Part shown: one piece after another, positions 5,735 to 13,757 of the stretch
How positions within the stretch are numbered: the first letter of the stretch is position 1
How the letters are laid out: the number at the start of each line of letters is the position of its first letter
Assembly (NCBI GenBank): GCA_002727395.1
Contig: PBWY01000098.1
Span: 1-15,383 of the forward strand
Source of the DNA: Rhodospirillales bacterium
Lineage (GTDB): Bacteria > Pseudomonadota > Alphaproteobacteria > MPNO01 > UBA2964
Direction of reading: 5' to 3'
DNA length: 15,383 bases
Program-made: the position numbers and the translations under genes
The notes under the pieces: generated by a model
What the model saw: the letters and a program-made list of their open reading frames with translations, nothing else
Databases searched by the model: none
Told to the model about the DNA's origin: nothing

Positions 5735-8035
5735 TTACATTGCATCCAATGCCATAAGGATAGCCTCTGGCGTCGCCGGCGCATTAAGCTTTGGAAATAC
5801 CTTATAATCTCTCGTCCTGGCTACGGCGTCACGTATAGCGAGCCAGACACTTAAAGCCAACATAAGAGGGGGTTCACCAACCGCCTTAGAACGATATATT
5901 GTAGGAACAGTGTTCGGTGTATCCTCGAGAATATGTACTTTAAATCGTGGCGGCACATCCCTACTGCCCGGAATTTTGTATGTGGATGGTCCATGGGTCA
6001 TTAAACGTCCGTCCTGATCCCATACTAGTTCTTCGGAGGTTAACCACCCCAAACCTTGGACAAAAGCCCCTTCTATTTGACCTAAATCTATTCCCGGGTT
6101 CAGCGAAGATCCTACATCTTGAAGAATATCGGTGGCCAGAACCCTCGATTCTCCGGTTAGCGTATCAATAACCACCTCAGAGATACTTGCTCCATAGGTA
6201 TAATAATAAAATGGGCTTCCACTCATCGATTTCCCGTCCCAATGAATGTCGGGGGTCTGATAATAACCAGTTGCAGATAGTGAAATTCGGCTAGACCAGG
6301 TAAGCTCTGCGACCTCAGAAAATTTAAGGCTTTCATTACCAGCGTATACACGGTTTTGACGAAACTCTATGCTATCAGTTTCAACACCAAAATGGCTTGC
6401 CGCAACCTGCTTCATTCGTCCTTTTATTTCCTCGGCAGCATTAAATGCAGCCATTCCGTTTAAATCAGACCCAGCAGAAGCAGCTGTAGGACCGGTATTA
6501 GGAACCTTGTCTGTTCGCGTAGAAGAAATTTTAACATGGTCTATATCAATCTGGAAAACCGAGGATACGACTTGGGCGACTTTTGTAAATAGCCCCTGTC
6601 CCATTTCAGTCCCTCCATGGTTCAGGTGGACGCTACCATCGGTATATACATGAACCAGTGCTCCGGCTTGATTTAACGGGACCGCGTTGAACGAAATACC
6701 AAACTTTACCGGCATCAATGCAATGCCTTTTTTTAAAGTTTTATGGGTCCTGTTGTATTCTTCTATTGCCATCCGCCTTTCATGCAGGTGTCCCTCAACC
6801 TCCAAGCGGTCAACAATTTGAGCCATAATGTTATCAGTCACGGTCTGACCGTAGGGTGTTACATTACGATTTTTTTCGCCATACCAATTAATTGACCTTA
6901 TATCCTCAACAGGCCTTTTTAGCTCGTGGGCTATGTGTTCAATAATGGTTTCAATGACTAGCATTCCTTGAGGGCTTCCAAATCCTCTGAAAGCGGTATT
7001 TGAAACAGTGTTTGTCTTGCATGGCCACGCCCTGAATAAAGCATTTGGAATGAAATATGCGTTATCAGCATGACATAGCGCACGTCCTAATACTCCCGCC
7101 GATAGGTCTGCTACATTACCTGACCTTGCGGCCATATCTATAATGGCGCCTCCGATTTCTCCAGCTTCATTAAACCCAACTTGATATTTGAATAAGAAAT
7201 CGTGTCTTTTTCCCGTGGCAATCATGTCGACATCACGTCTAAGTCTTACTTTCACCGGTGTCCTGCAATGTTCCGCTAATAACGCAGCTATAGCAGCGAT
7301 TATTGTCGACTGACTTTCCTTACCTCCGAACCCTCCTCCCATTCGTCGTACTTCAACAGTCACATCATTTTGGGGTATACCCAAGACGTTACTGACCCCA
7401 TGCTGAACTTCTGTTGGATGTTGCGTTGATGAATACACCAACATTGCTTGGTCTTCTTCCGGAATAGCTAATGCAATTTGACTTTCCAAATAAAAGTGAT
7501 CCTGTCCACCGCAGCTAACTTCACCATTAAGCACAAAGTCGGCTGCTTTTATTGCCTCTACTGCGTTCCCGGTTTCAACCTTTGCAGGCTCATAAGTGAA
7601 TTGCTCTTTATCCCAAGCCTCCTGAATTGTCAGCACCGGTATTAATTCTTCATAAACGACTTTAACCTTTTTAATTGCTGCAAACGCGTTATCGTAACTA
7701 TCAGCAGAAATTGCGACAATCGGTTGACCTGCATATTCGACAATCTGAGATGCCAAGACGGGCTCATCACTGAATACAGGTGCTATATCGTTCTTTCCAG
7801 GAATGCCCTTTGCCGTAATGACCGCCGATACCCCTAAAGACGCTAAAGCTTGCGTAATATCAATTTCTAAAATTTTTGCATGCGCGTAGGGACTTAATAA
7901 TAACGCAGCTTCCTGAGTATCAGGAAAACTTGGCATATCATCAATAAAAATTGCAGCCCCGTTAACGTGTTTCCGAGCACTATCATGCGAAGTAGTTTTA
8001 TGTACTCCTCCTTTAATTTCTTCTGAGGAACTCAT
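5735..8035 (-). CDS. xdhB: Xanthine dehydrogenase, molybdenum-binding subunit XdhB
   Basis: This 766-residue subunit carries the molybdopterin site where hypoxanthine and xanthine are hydroxylated toward urate. The length is normal for the bacterial split enzyme. Compared with bovine xanthine oxidase the key residues are present: Gln178 (GGQDHFYLE), Glu240 (GGGFGGKE, bovine E802), Arg318 (GRALCHADN, R880), Phe352 (TAFRGFG, F914), Phe449 (FGISF, F1009) and the catalytic Glu721 (VGEPPL, E1261). Keeping both E802 and R880 equivalents favours a purine over an aldehyde substrate. One difference: Asn450 stands where T1010 is expected. The ATG overlaps the xdhA stop in an ATGA arrangement, so translation is normally coupled to xdhA. 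The interrupted partner may leave this subunit without electron-transfer partners. No xdhC chaperone gene follows; the neighbour is a convergent cupin remnant. Confidence 0.95.
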   Translation of the reverse strand: MSSSEEIKGGVHKTTSHDSARKHVNGAAIFIDDMPSFPDTQEAALLLSPYAHAKILEIDITQALASLGVSAVITAKGIPGKNDIAPVFSDEPVLASQIVEYAGQPIVAISADSYDNAFAAIKKVKVVYEELIPVLTIQEAWDKEQFTYEPAKVETGNAVEAIKAADFVLNGEVSCGGQDHFYLESQIALAIPEEDQAMLVYSSTQHPTEVQHGVSNVLGIPQNDVTVEVRRMGGGFGGKESQSTIIAAIAALLAEHCRTPVKVRLRRDVDMIATGKRHDFLFKYQVGFNEAGEIGGAIIDMAARSGNVADLSAGVLGRALCHADNAYFIPNALFRAWPCKTNTVSNTAFRGFGSPQGMLVIETIIEHIAHELKRPVEDIRSINWYGEKNRNVTPYGQTVTDNIMAQIVDRLEVEGHLHERRMAIEEYNRTHKTLKKGIALMPVKFGISFNAVPLNQAGALVHVYTDGSVHLNHGGTEMGQGLFTKVAQVVSSVFQIDIDHVKISSTRTDKVPNTGPTAASAGSDLNGMAAFNAAEEIKGRMKQVAASHFGVETDSIEFRQNRVYAGNESLKFSEVAELTWSSRISLSATGYYQTPDIHWDGKSMSGSPFYYYTYGASISEVVIDTLTGESRVLATDILQDVGSSLNPGIDLGQIEGAFVQGLGWLTSEELVWDQDGRLMTHGPSTYKIPGSRDVPPRFKVHILEDTPNTVPTIYRSKAVGEPPLMLALSVWLAIRDAVARTRDYKVFPKLNAPATPEAILMALDAM

Positions 8036-8673
8036 GATACCTTTACAACTCCAGACGCATCCTCTTCACCCGTTATATCACGATGGAGTCTAACCAATAA
8101 GTTAGAAGCAACCCGTAAACGATAACTTGAACTTGCTCGGTGATCGCTGATTGGCGTGAAATCATTTGGTATATTTTTAGCAGAGTCACACACAATATCT
8201 TCGTTCCATTGTTTTTGTCTCAGAGATAATTCGGTTTTAATGGCCCTAGAAGGTTTTTCGGCTAAGCCTCCATAAATAATATGAATATCAGAGATTTTAG
8301 AAGCTTGGATTTTAAGGCGGTATGCTCCTACAACAGAGGATATATCCTGATCGTATCTCTTGGAGACTTTATAGGATTTAAAATATTCATTTTTCGTTAG
8401 CTTGGGTATTTTAATATTTTTTATTACTTCTCCATTCTTGAGGCATGTTTTTCTATAGCCAACAAGAAAATCCTCTAATCTAATTTCACGTTCTTCTTCC
8501 AGAGAGAAAAGTGTAACAATAGCGTTGAGCGCAATCAGAGCGGGAAGAGTATCGCCGATTGGTGATGCGGTACCTATATTTCCTCCTATGGTCCCTATGT
8601 TTCGAATTTGCCTTGACCCTATGCGGCTAATCAGTTGTCCAAGGGATGGATATAATCGATTTATGAATTTTAG
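8032..8673 (-). pseudogene. xdhA: xdhA 3' part: FAD domain after in-frame TAG
   Basis: After the TAG at 8674-8676 the same frame continues for 213 codons without another stop to TGA at 8032-8034. It encodes the rest of XdhA: an FAD-binding segment with RNIGTIGGNIGTASPIGDTLP near codons 276-296 of the full frame, followed by the C-terminal domain of the flavoprotein. This stretch has no ATG codon and only one late in-frame GTG, so it can hardly be expressed as a gene of its own. With the upstream part the gene would encode 465 residues, normal for XdhA. There is no frameshift and the domain sequence is well kept, so the interruption is recent, is suppressed, or is a sequencing error. The final TGA overlaps the xdhB start. 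Confidence 0.85.
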
Positions 8674-9429
8674 CTAACTTGTGTAGCTAACGGCAGATCC
8701 AAGAATTAACTCCTTCTTCGTCTCCTTTACTTCCTGAAGTTCAGAAACATGCGCCGTAGATATAACTGTCTTAGGGATAATCCGTTCTTTGCTAACCAAT
8801 AGACCCAAATCAGTTCCGCCCGATAACAACATAGCATCCTTCAGGGAGGCTCTCAGAGAGGCCAAGTCTTTTAGGGTTTTTGGTAAAAAGAAGGTTTGAT
8901 CATTAAACTCATATTTTTCCGGAGTTAAGACCATTGGAGCCAGCTTATAATCAATTCTGTTTTCACACCCTTTACGTGCCGATTCAACGATTGGTTTGTA
9001 ACCTGTACAACGACACAGGTTTCCTGCCAAAGCATCGTGGATTACATCGTCGTTAATATTTTCGCCGGATTGCCCCAACGCAAAAAGAGCCATAACAAAG
9101 CCTGGGGTACAGAAGCCACACTGCGTGCCTCCTTCTTCAACCATTGTTTTTTGGATCGGAATAAGTCTACCGTCGTTAATTTTCTCTAGACCCTCCACTG
9201 TAACGATTTCAAACCCACTTAACTGACCGAGCTGCAAGAGACATGAATTGACTGCTTCAAATTTATTATCCCTAACGCGGACAACGGTACAAGCACCGCA
9301 ATCGCCCTCGGCACACCCTTCCTTAGTGCCAGTCAGGTTTGTTTGGCTCCGGATAAAGTCGAGCAAAGTCATAGTTGGGGAGATATTGCCCGTATCGTGC
9401 ATTTTTCCATTGAGAACGAAACGGATCAT
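8674..9429 (-). CDS. xdhA: XdhA 5' part: two [2Fe-2S] domains, ends at premature TAG
   Basis: The small subunit of xanthine dehydrogenase passes electrons from the Mo centre through two Fe-S clusters to FAD and NAD+. This 251-residue frame has the plant-ferredoxin cluster (C39, C44, C47, C63), the helical cluster (C104, C107, C139, C141) and the first part of the FAD domain (LLSGGTDLGL at 201-210). It stops at TAG (8674-8676) immediately after GSAVSYTS, well inside the FAD domain. As translated it would hold both Fe-S clusters but not a complete flavin site. The start has AAAGG about 10 nt upstream and a candidate promoter at 9478-9506. The VOC gene lies divergently about 240 bp away. The two pieces are best read as one xdhA gene with a nonsense codon. 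Confidence 0.9.
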   Translation of the reverse strand: MIRFVLNGKMHDTGNISPTMTLLDFIRSQTNLTGTKEGCAEGDCGACTVVRVRDNKFEAVNSCLLQLGQLSGFEIVTVEGLEKINDGRLIPIQKTMVEEGGTQCGFCTPGFVMALFALGQSGENINDDVIHDALAGNLCRCTGYKPIVESARKGCENRIDYKLAPMVLTPEKYEFNDQTFFLPKTLKDLASLRASLKDAMLLSGGTDLGLLVSKERIIPKTVISTAHVSELQEVKETKKELILGSAVSYTS

Positions 9430-9477
9430 AGTATCACAAACCTTTTAAGATCTATTTTTTAAAGCCAGCCAAATAAA

Positions 9478-9506
9478 ATTATATTACAAATTTTTTGGCC
9501 ATTGAA
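9478..9506 (-). promoter_or_regulatory. Candidate promoter of xdhA-xdhB
   Basis: On the minus strand a perfect -10 TATAAT (9478-9483) follows a weak -35 TTCAAT (9501-9506) at 17 nt. It lies about 50 nt before the xdhA start. Only three of six -35 bases match, so an activator may be needed. The rest of the 9430-9665 gap is AT-rich, and I see no clear operator in it. Confidence 0.4.
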
Positions 9507-9665
9507 GGTCTGAATAATAAAAGAAAAACCATTCTCAAGTTAACAATTACGTTCAAATACAAAATCATGATTATTTCTTTCTAATTCACAACGTATCGTC
9601 GTTTTAAAATTTATTTAATAATGAAATACTAAGAAATAAGACTAGTAAAACAATGGAAGGCTATC

Positions 9666-10469
9666 ATGACCACCAAGATTAATCACGTTGCAATGATGTC
9701 AACCAATTACGCCATGTTGGGTAGGTTTTATGAGGTCTTATTTGGTATGAAGTCTCCTAAAGTTTCACGTCCAGAAAGTGCTGTTACAGTTGGTGATGGA
9801 TATGTCGGTTTAAACATTAACCCTCGACGCCCGGGACGACCCGGAGGGTTAGATCATTTTGGCGTGGAAGTTGAAGACATTCATAAAGTACTCGACCGGA
9901 TGGATAGAAATTTTCCAAAGATAAAAACTCTAAGACGTCCGAGTAATAGACCATTCGCTGGTATAACAACCCACGACCCGGACGGAAATATCTTTGACCT
10001 TTCACATGTAGATAAAAATAATAAAAAAGATATCTATACCCAAGGAGAATGGCATCAGGATCGATATATCTCACATTTTGCCATTCGGACCCTAAATCCG
10101 GAAAAATGTGCGGAGTTTTATTGCGATATACTAGATTTGAAACTCGTAAATAGGCACGGAAATGATGACAACTTTTATATAACAGATGGCCGTATGAATA
10201 TTGTTTTAGCTCAGTGGGATATTACAAATTATGCCAATACTGGAATTGCACGCTCCGGACCAGACCACTTCGCCTTTAAAGTAGAAAACCTAAATGATTT
10301 TAAATTAAGTTATTCCTCAATGATTGAACGCAATCAAACCCTTGCTCCTCCCGGAGTAGGCATAGGTCCAGAAGGAAAGGCGCGTTTGGAAATGCTCAAA
10401 CAATCAGCGCCATACGCCAAACATTTTCTTTCTGATATTGATAATGTGTTAATTGCAATATCGGATTAA
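9666..10469 (+). CDS. Two-domain VOC family protein (glyoxalase/extradiol dioxygenase fold)
   Basis: The 267 residues form two vicinal-oxygen-chelate domains, about 3-115 and 133-267. The first has H7 (INHVAMM), H64 (GLDHFGVEVED) and DPDGNIFDLS at 104-113, where the usual ligand Glu is replaced by Asp111. The second has H137 (ISHFAIRT) and H201 (GPDHFAFKVE), but its last strand ends in DNVLIAIS, with no Glu or Asp at the ligand position. Type I extradiol dioxygenases take their H-H-E site from the second domain, so ring cleavage looks doubtful, while the first domain could still bind metal. The start is clear: GGAAGG lies 6 nt upstream of the ATG. It is divergent from xdhA and convergent with bfr. 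Which reaction it catalyses cannot be told; it may be a ring- or thiol-adduct-acting enzyme or a binding protein. Confidence 0.85.
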   Translation: MTTKINHVAMMSTNYAMLGRFYEVLFGMKSPKVSRPESAVTVGDGYVGLNINPRRPGRPGGLDHFGVEVEDIHKVLDRMDRNFPKIKTLRRPSNRPFAGITTHDPDGNIFDLSHVDKNNKKDIYTQGEWHQDRYISHFAIRTLNPEKCAEFYCDILDLKLVNRHGNDDNFYITDGRMNIVLAQWDITNYANTGIARSGPDHFAFKVENLNDFKLSYSSMIERNQTLAPPGVGIGPEGKARLEMLKQSAPYAKHFLSDIDNVLIAISD

Positions 10470-10525
10470 CGCTCAAGTAGGGGTCTTCAATTCTAAAGTC
10501 ACCTTGAATAAACAAAAATCGTTAT

Positions 10526-11005
10526 TTAAGTGCTCTCTTCAAACATTTGTTCCTGAAGATAATTCTGCAACCCTGTAGACCCAATAAGAGAATTTTGAGT
10601 TTCCAACCAATCAATATGTTCTTCAGTATCCTCAAGAATTCTCTCAAATATTTCTCTTGAAACAAAATCCCTTGCTTTCTCGCAAACCACAATTGCGCCT
10701 TTTAATGCTTTCTGATTGGTCTCTTCTGAAATTAAATCGGCACCAATTATTTCAGAAACATTCTCACCAATATTCAATTTTCCAAGATCCTGTAAGTTTG
10801 GTAAACCATTCAAGACCAAAATTCTTTCTATGAGTTGATCGGCATGTTTCATTTCCCCGATAGACTCTTGGTAAACTTTTTCGGCTAATCGGAGAAAACC
10901 CCAATCTTTCAACATACGTGAATGCAGGAAATATTGATTAATAGCTGTTAATTCATTTTTTAAAATCAGGTTTAATTGCTTCTTCACGTCATCATCGCCA
11001 TCCAT
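10526..11005 (-). CDS. bfr: Bacterioferritin
   Basis: Bacterioferritin forms a 24-subunit haem-containing cage that oxidises Fe(II) and stores ferric mineral in the cytoplasm. The 159 residues align without gaps to the Escherichia coli protein as I recall it. Present are the haem ligand Met52, the ferroxidase residues Glu18, Glu51, His54 and Glu94, Tyr25, and His130 in HIDWLE. At position 127, normally the last ferroxidase Glu (E-x2-H), the sequence reads EDTEEH, which puts Thr127 there and leaves Glu128 and Glu129 next to it. The start has AGGAA about 8 nt upstream. The gene is divergent from bfd across a 196-bp region with Fur-like boxes, so iron control of one or both genes is likely. Confidence 0.95.
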   Translation of the reverse strand: MDGDDDVKKQLNLILKNELTAINQYFLHSRMLKDWGFLRLAEKVYQESIGEMKHADQLIERILVLNGLPNLQDLGKLNIGENVSEIIGADLISEETNQKALKGAIVVCEKARDFVSREIFERILEDTEEHIDWLETQNSLIGSTGLQNYLQEQMFEEST

Positions 11006-11096
11006 AGAGAAATTCCTTTTTAATCAGATTTTTTTTATGTTAAAACATTATTTTTTATCTGACTACAAAATAATGCAATAAAAACAATGCTTTAAG

Positions 11097-11112
11097 AATA
11101 ATAGTCATTCTC
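11097..11112. promoter_or_regulatory. Second, weaker Fur-like box between bfr and bfd
   Basis: AATAATAGTCATTCTC matches 13 of 16 positions of the right part of the classical Fur box (AATGATAATCATTATC). It lies just upstream of the candidate bfd -35 and roughly 95 bp from the bfr start, so it could affect either promoter. It is weaker than the box at 11164-11178. Confidence 0.4.
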
Positions 11113-11129
11113 AATTCCTATTATTTCTC

Positions 11130-11158
11130 TTGTTAAATAAAATTTTCTATTTTAGATT
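11130..11158 (+). promoter_or_regulatory. Candidate bfd promoter
   Basis: TTGTTA (11130-11135) and TAGATT (11153-11158) are separated by 17 nt and lie directly ahead of the perfect Fur box. Transcription would start at about 11165, inside that box, so a bound Fur protein would block initiation. Confidence 0.5.
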
Positions 11159-11163
11159 AATGG

Positions 11164-11178
11164 TGATAATCATTATCA
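11164..11178. promoter_or_regulatory. Perfect 7-1-7 Fur box upstream of bfd
   Basis: TGATAAT-C-ATTATCA is an exact 7-1-7 inverted repeat identical to the Fur consensus half-sites. It lies 23 bp before the bfd start, over the predicted transcription start. Known Fur control of bfd in other Proteobacteria (derepression under low iron, so that stored iron is released) fits this placement. Other family members such as Mur may bind similar sites. Confidence 0.85.
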
Positions 11179-11201
11179 TTAGCAGATGGTGCCTAATAGA
11201 A

Positions 11202-11390
11202 ATGTATATGTGTGTTTGTAACGCAATAAATATGAAAAAAGTCCAGGAAGCTAAAGAGGACGGTATTCGCGATGCACAACTAGTATTCAAACGATGTGGT
11301 GTGGAACCCGGCTGCGGCCAATGTACATTAGAAATGAATCAATATTTACAGGATGCGGAAAAATCGAGAAATACCCTCAAAGTTGCTTAA
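11202..11390 (+). CDS. bfd: Bacterioferritin-associated ferredoxin Bfd
   Basis: This 62-residue [2Fe-2S] protein docks on bacterioferritin and supplies electrons through the haem to reduce and release stored iron. The cluster cysteines are C4 and C6 (MYMCVCNAI) and C38 and C41 (PGCGQC), the same numbering as E. coli Bfd. The frame is open from 11130, but that would add a hydrophobic leader foreign to the family and would begin inside the promoter, so the start is set at 11202; ATG 11208 is possible. The ribosome site is weak. The divergent bfr gene is its expected partner, and the Fur box above predicts expression when iron is scarce. Confidence 0.92.
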   Translation: MYMCVCNAINMKKVQEAKEDGIRDAQLVFKRCGVEPGCGQCTLEMNQYLQDAEKSRNTLKVA

Positions 11391-11414
11391 AGGTTAATAT
11401 TCAGTATTTTTCGT

Positions 11415-12308
11415 CTATTTTATTTTTTCATTGAAAACTTTAGGATGCCTATCACCCCATATTCGAGCCGGCAATCGAGAGGCCATATCGTCAGGTTTAT
11501 CACCGATGGAATCAAGAGAAGTTTTAAATCTCTTCCAAGTGCCTAATGTTATACTCCTTTCCCTATTATAACGCCCACGAGTTACTTCTTCATGTTTAGT
11601 GAATACTTCAGAGAAGGAAGGACGCGATTTAACATTTGCATACCATTCATCAACACTAGGATACGATTTGGTCCAAAGCTCATCACAGCCAAGAAGCCAC
11701 AGCCTGTGAACATAGGGTGTTAGGGCTGCGTCAGCCAGAGAATAGCACTCTCCTGCAAGATAAGGACCTAATTGAAGAGCCGCATCAATATCTTTGATCA
11801 TGGTTTCAAGAAACCCGCAAGCACAACGCCCCTCTTCAGAATTTAAGCCTAATAAAACAGATAGGCGGCGCTGCTCTCTTCTTTTGGGTTCGGGTATTTT
11901 ATCGAAAGACTTTAGCCTTAGTTTGGCGGCGTCTGTTAAATTACCAGCGGCATCTCTCGAAGCTTCGGAAAATGATAGAAAAGCGATCGCACTGTGATAT
12001 TTCTCGTCTAAATCCTTCATTAACAAATCCATTCTCATAGCTTCATTTGGAAGGTTAGGTGTTAATGCGGGTGCAGGAAAAACTCTGTCAAGGTAACGCA
12101 TAATGACACTGGACTCTACCAGTATTGATCCATTGTGGATTAGAGTTGGGACCATGCCGTCCCTATTAATCTCAATATATTTTTTAGTTAAATTCTGATG
12201 TTCATGAACATTCACTTCCCGTTCTATGACCTCCTGACCCTTTTCAATAATTGTTAGATGAACCTTGCAACAACAGGTAGAAGTCGGTCCTCCAAATAAT
12301 TCAAGCAT
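11415..12308 (-). CDS. Glutathione S-transferase family protein
   Basis: The 297-residue protein has an N-terminal thioredoxin-like GST domain (about 1-78) with the cis-proline motif GMVPTL (Pro54) and the glutathione-contact ESS (65-67), then an all-alpha domain with YLAGECYSLADAAL (183-196), whose Asp is the usual N-capping residue. Ser10-Thr11-Cys12 near the first helix are candidate catalytic residues; three cysteines in a row (12-14) are unusual. It is longer than common GSTs: a charged insertion (about 115-160) and a 55-residue C-terminal extension. It is third in the ubiD-ligase-GST operon, 28 nt after the ligase stop, with GGAG at somewhat long spacing. It probably conjugates, isomerises or removes glutathione from a product of the neighbours; the substrate is unknown. 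Confidence 0.88.
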   Translation of the reverse strand: MLELFGGPTSTCCCKVHLTIIEKGQEVIEREVNVHEHQNLTKKYIEINRDGMVPTLIHNGSILVESSVIMRYLDRVFPAPALTPNLPNEAMRMDLLMKDLDEKYHSAIAFLSFSEASRDAAGNLTDAAKLRLKSFDKIPEPKRREQRRLSVLLGLNSEEGRCACGFLETMIKDIDAALQLGPYLAGECYSLADAALTPYVHRLWLLGCDELWTKSYPSVDEWYANVKSRPSFSEVFTKHEEVTRGRYNRERSITLGTWKRFKTSLDSIGDKPDDMASRLPARIWGDRHPKVFNEKIK

Positions 12309-12336
12309 GAGTGTTCAATTTCTCCGGATGTTAATA

Positions 12337-13749
12337 TTACGATCGATATGAAGAAGCCCTCAATTCGGATTTTAAAACCTTTCCGGTACTACTCTTTGGT
12401 AGCTTCTCTACAAATTCAATCACTCGAGGGTATTTATAGGCGGCCATTTGCGACTTACAAAATTCAATCACTTTTTCCCTGGGACATTTAGCGTCACCCT
12501 TTAAAACTATAAAAGCGCAAATCTCTTCTCCTAAATCCGGATCGGGTATTGGAATAACCGCTGATTCGACAATGTCCGAAAAACTATTTAATACCGCCTC
12601 AACTTCGCCAGCCCCAACAGTGTACCCACCACGAAGGATAACTTCCTTCTTTCGTCCCACGATACTAATCAGACCTTCTGAATTCATGGAAGCAATGTCT
12701 CCTGTCAAGAACCACCCATCCTTCATTACAGCTTTGGTTTCATCGGGATTATTTAAATATTCAGTCATACAAGAAGCAGTTTTTATCCATAACTCTCCTT
12801 GTTGTAGTTCCTTAACCCTATTTCCATTCTCATCAACAATTTTCAACTTGACGCCCATCGCCGCTCTTCCGATCGAATCAGGTGTCTCTAAATTATCATC
12901 TGGTGAATAACAAATGGGACGAAATAACTCACTCATCCCGTAACCCCTAATAATCCTCAGACCAGTTTTTTCCTTCCAAGACAGAGAGAGGTCCCATGGA
13001 CAAGGAGCCGCACCACTTGTTACAAATCTAAGGCTGGAAAACATCTGAGAATTAATGTTTTTCAAATCTAAGATCCGTCGAAACATTGTAGCCACACCAC
13101 AAAAGATGGTTGCTTTACTGGATTGTATCTTATTAACCACTTCTTCTGCGTCAAAGCGCTCAACTAAAACACTTGAAGATCCATTTTGTAAGGGGGCTAA
13201 AACTGTACCAAACAAACCATAAGAATGTGCCAGTGGTAACACCGACAATACAACATCTTTTGAATTTAAATTTAAAGCAGATTTACTCCAAATATCGAGC
13301 CCGACTTTCACAGAACGGTGTGAAAGAACAACCCCCTTGGGAATTCCGGTGCTGCCTGAAGTAAATAGGATAATCGCTGGGTCTTCATAACCAGTTTCAA
13401 TAGCTGGTAAGTTGACTAGGTCTGTTGGAATACACGTGAGAACCATTGAAGGTTCTAAAAGGGCCAAAATCTGACCCCGTTCTTCATTCTTTAACCGAGG
13501 GTTAAATGGTGTGACTGCACAACCTGCTTTCAGTCCACCCAAAATTCCAATGATGGTGTCAATTGGATTTTTCAGACAAACCGCTAGCCGAGCACCAGGA
13601 AGTAAACCCTTTGACCTGATATAAGAGGCAACCCCGCCTGCTCTAAGGTCCAACTCTTTCCAAGTAAAATTACGATCCTCATTTTTGAGTACAATTTTAG
13701 ATGGATATTCAGCTGCAACTAAATCGAAACTGCAGGCAATATTAACCAT
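12337..13749 (-). CDS. AMP-forming acyl-CoA synthetase (class I adenylate-forming)
   Basis: The enzyme activates a carboxylic acid with ATP to an acyl-adenylate and, most likely, transfers it to CoA. Motifs in order: P-loop TSGSTGIPKG (130-139), GYGMSE (269-274), GWFLTGD (345-351), the hinge GRKKE (365-369) with RGGYTVGAGEVE, and the C-terminal catalytic Lys457 in KSSTGK. At 470 residues it is on the short side, since fatty acyl-CoA ligases are often 500-560, because the N-terminal region is compact. It starts 8 nt after the ubiD stop and is followed 28 nt later by the GST, so it is the middle gene of an operon. The acid is not identifiable; the neighbouring UbiD suggests an aromatic or alpha,beta-unsaturated acid. 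No clear ribosome site precedes it, which suggests coupling to ubiD translation. Confidence 0.92.
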   Translation of the reverse strand: MVNIACSFDLVAAEYPSKIVLKNEDRNFTWKELDLRAGGVASYIRSKGLLPGARLAVCLKNPIDTIIGILGGLKAGCAVTPFNPRLKNEERGQILALLEPSMVLTCIPTDLVNLPAIETGYEDPAIILFTSGSTGIPKGVVLSHRSVKVGLDIWSKSALNLNSKDVVLSVLPLAHSYGLFGTVLAPLQNGSSSVLVERFDAEEVVNKIQSSKATIFCGVATMFRRILDLKNINSQMFSSLRFVTSGAAPCPWDLSLSWKEKTGLRIIRGYGMSELFRPICYSPDDNLETPDSIGRAAMGVKLKIVDENGNRVKELQQGELWIKTASCMTEYLNNPDETKAVMKDGWFLTGDIASMNSEGLISIVGRKKEVILRGGYTVGAGEVEAVLNSFSDIVESAVIPIPDPDLGEEICAFIVLKGDAKCPREKVIEFCKSQMAAYKYPRVIEFVEKLPKSSTGKVLKSELRASSYRS

Positions 13750-13757
13750 TTTAGTAA

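Noticed and set aside
5318..9429. General recoding of TAA or TAG as sense
   Set aside because: Different stop codons are involved, and TAA correctly ends other genes here (integrase, xdhB, ligase).
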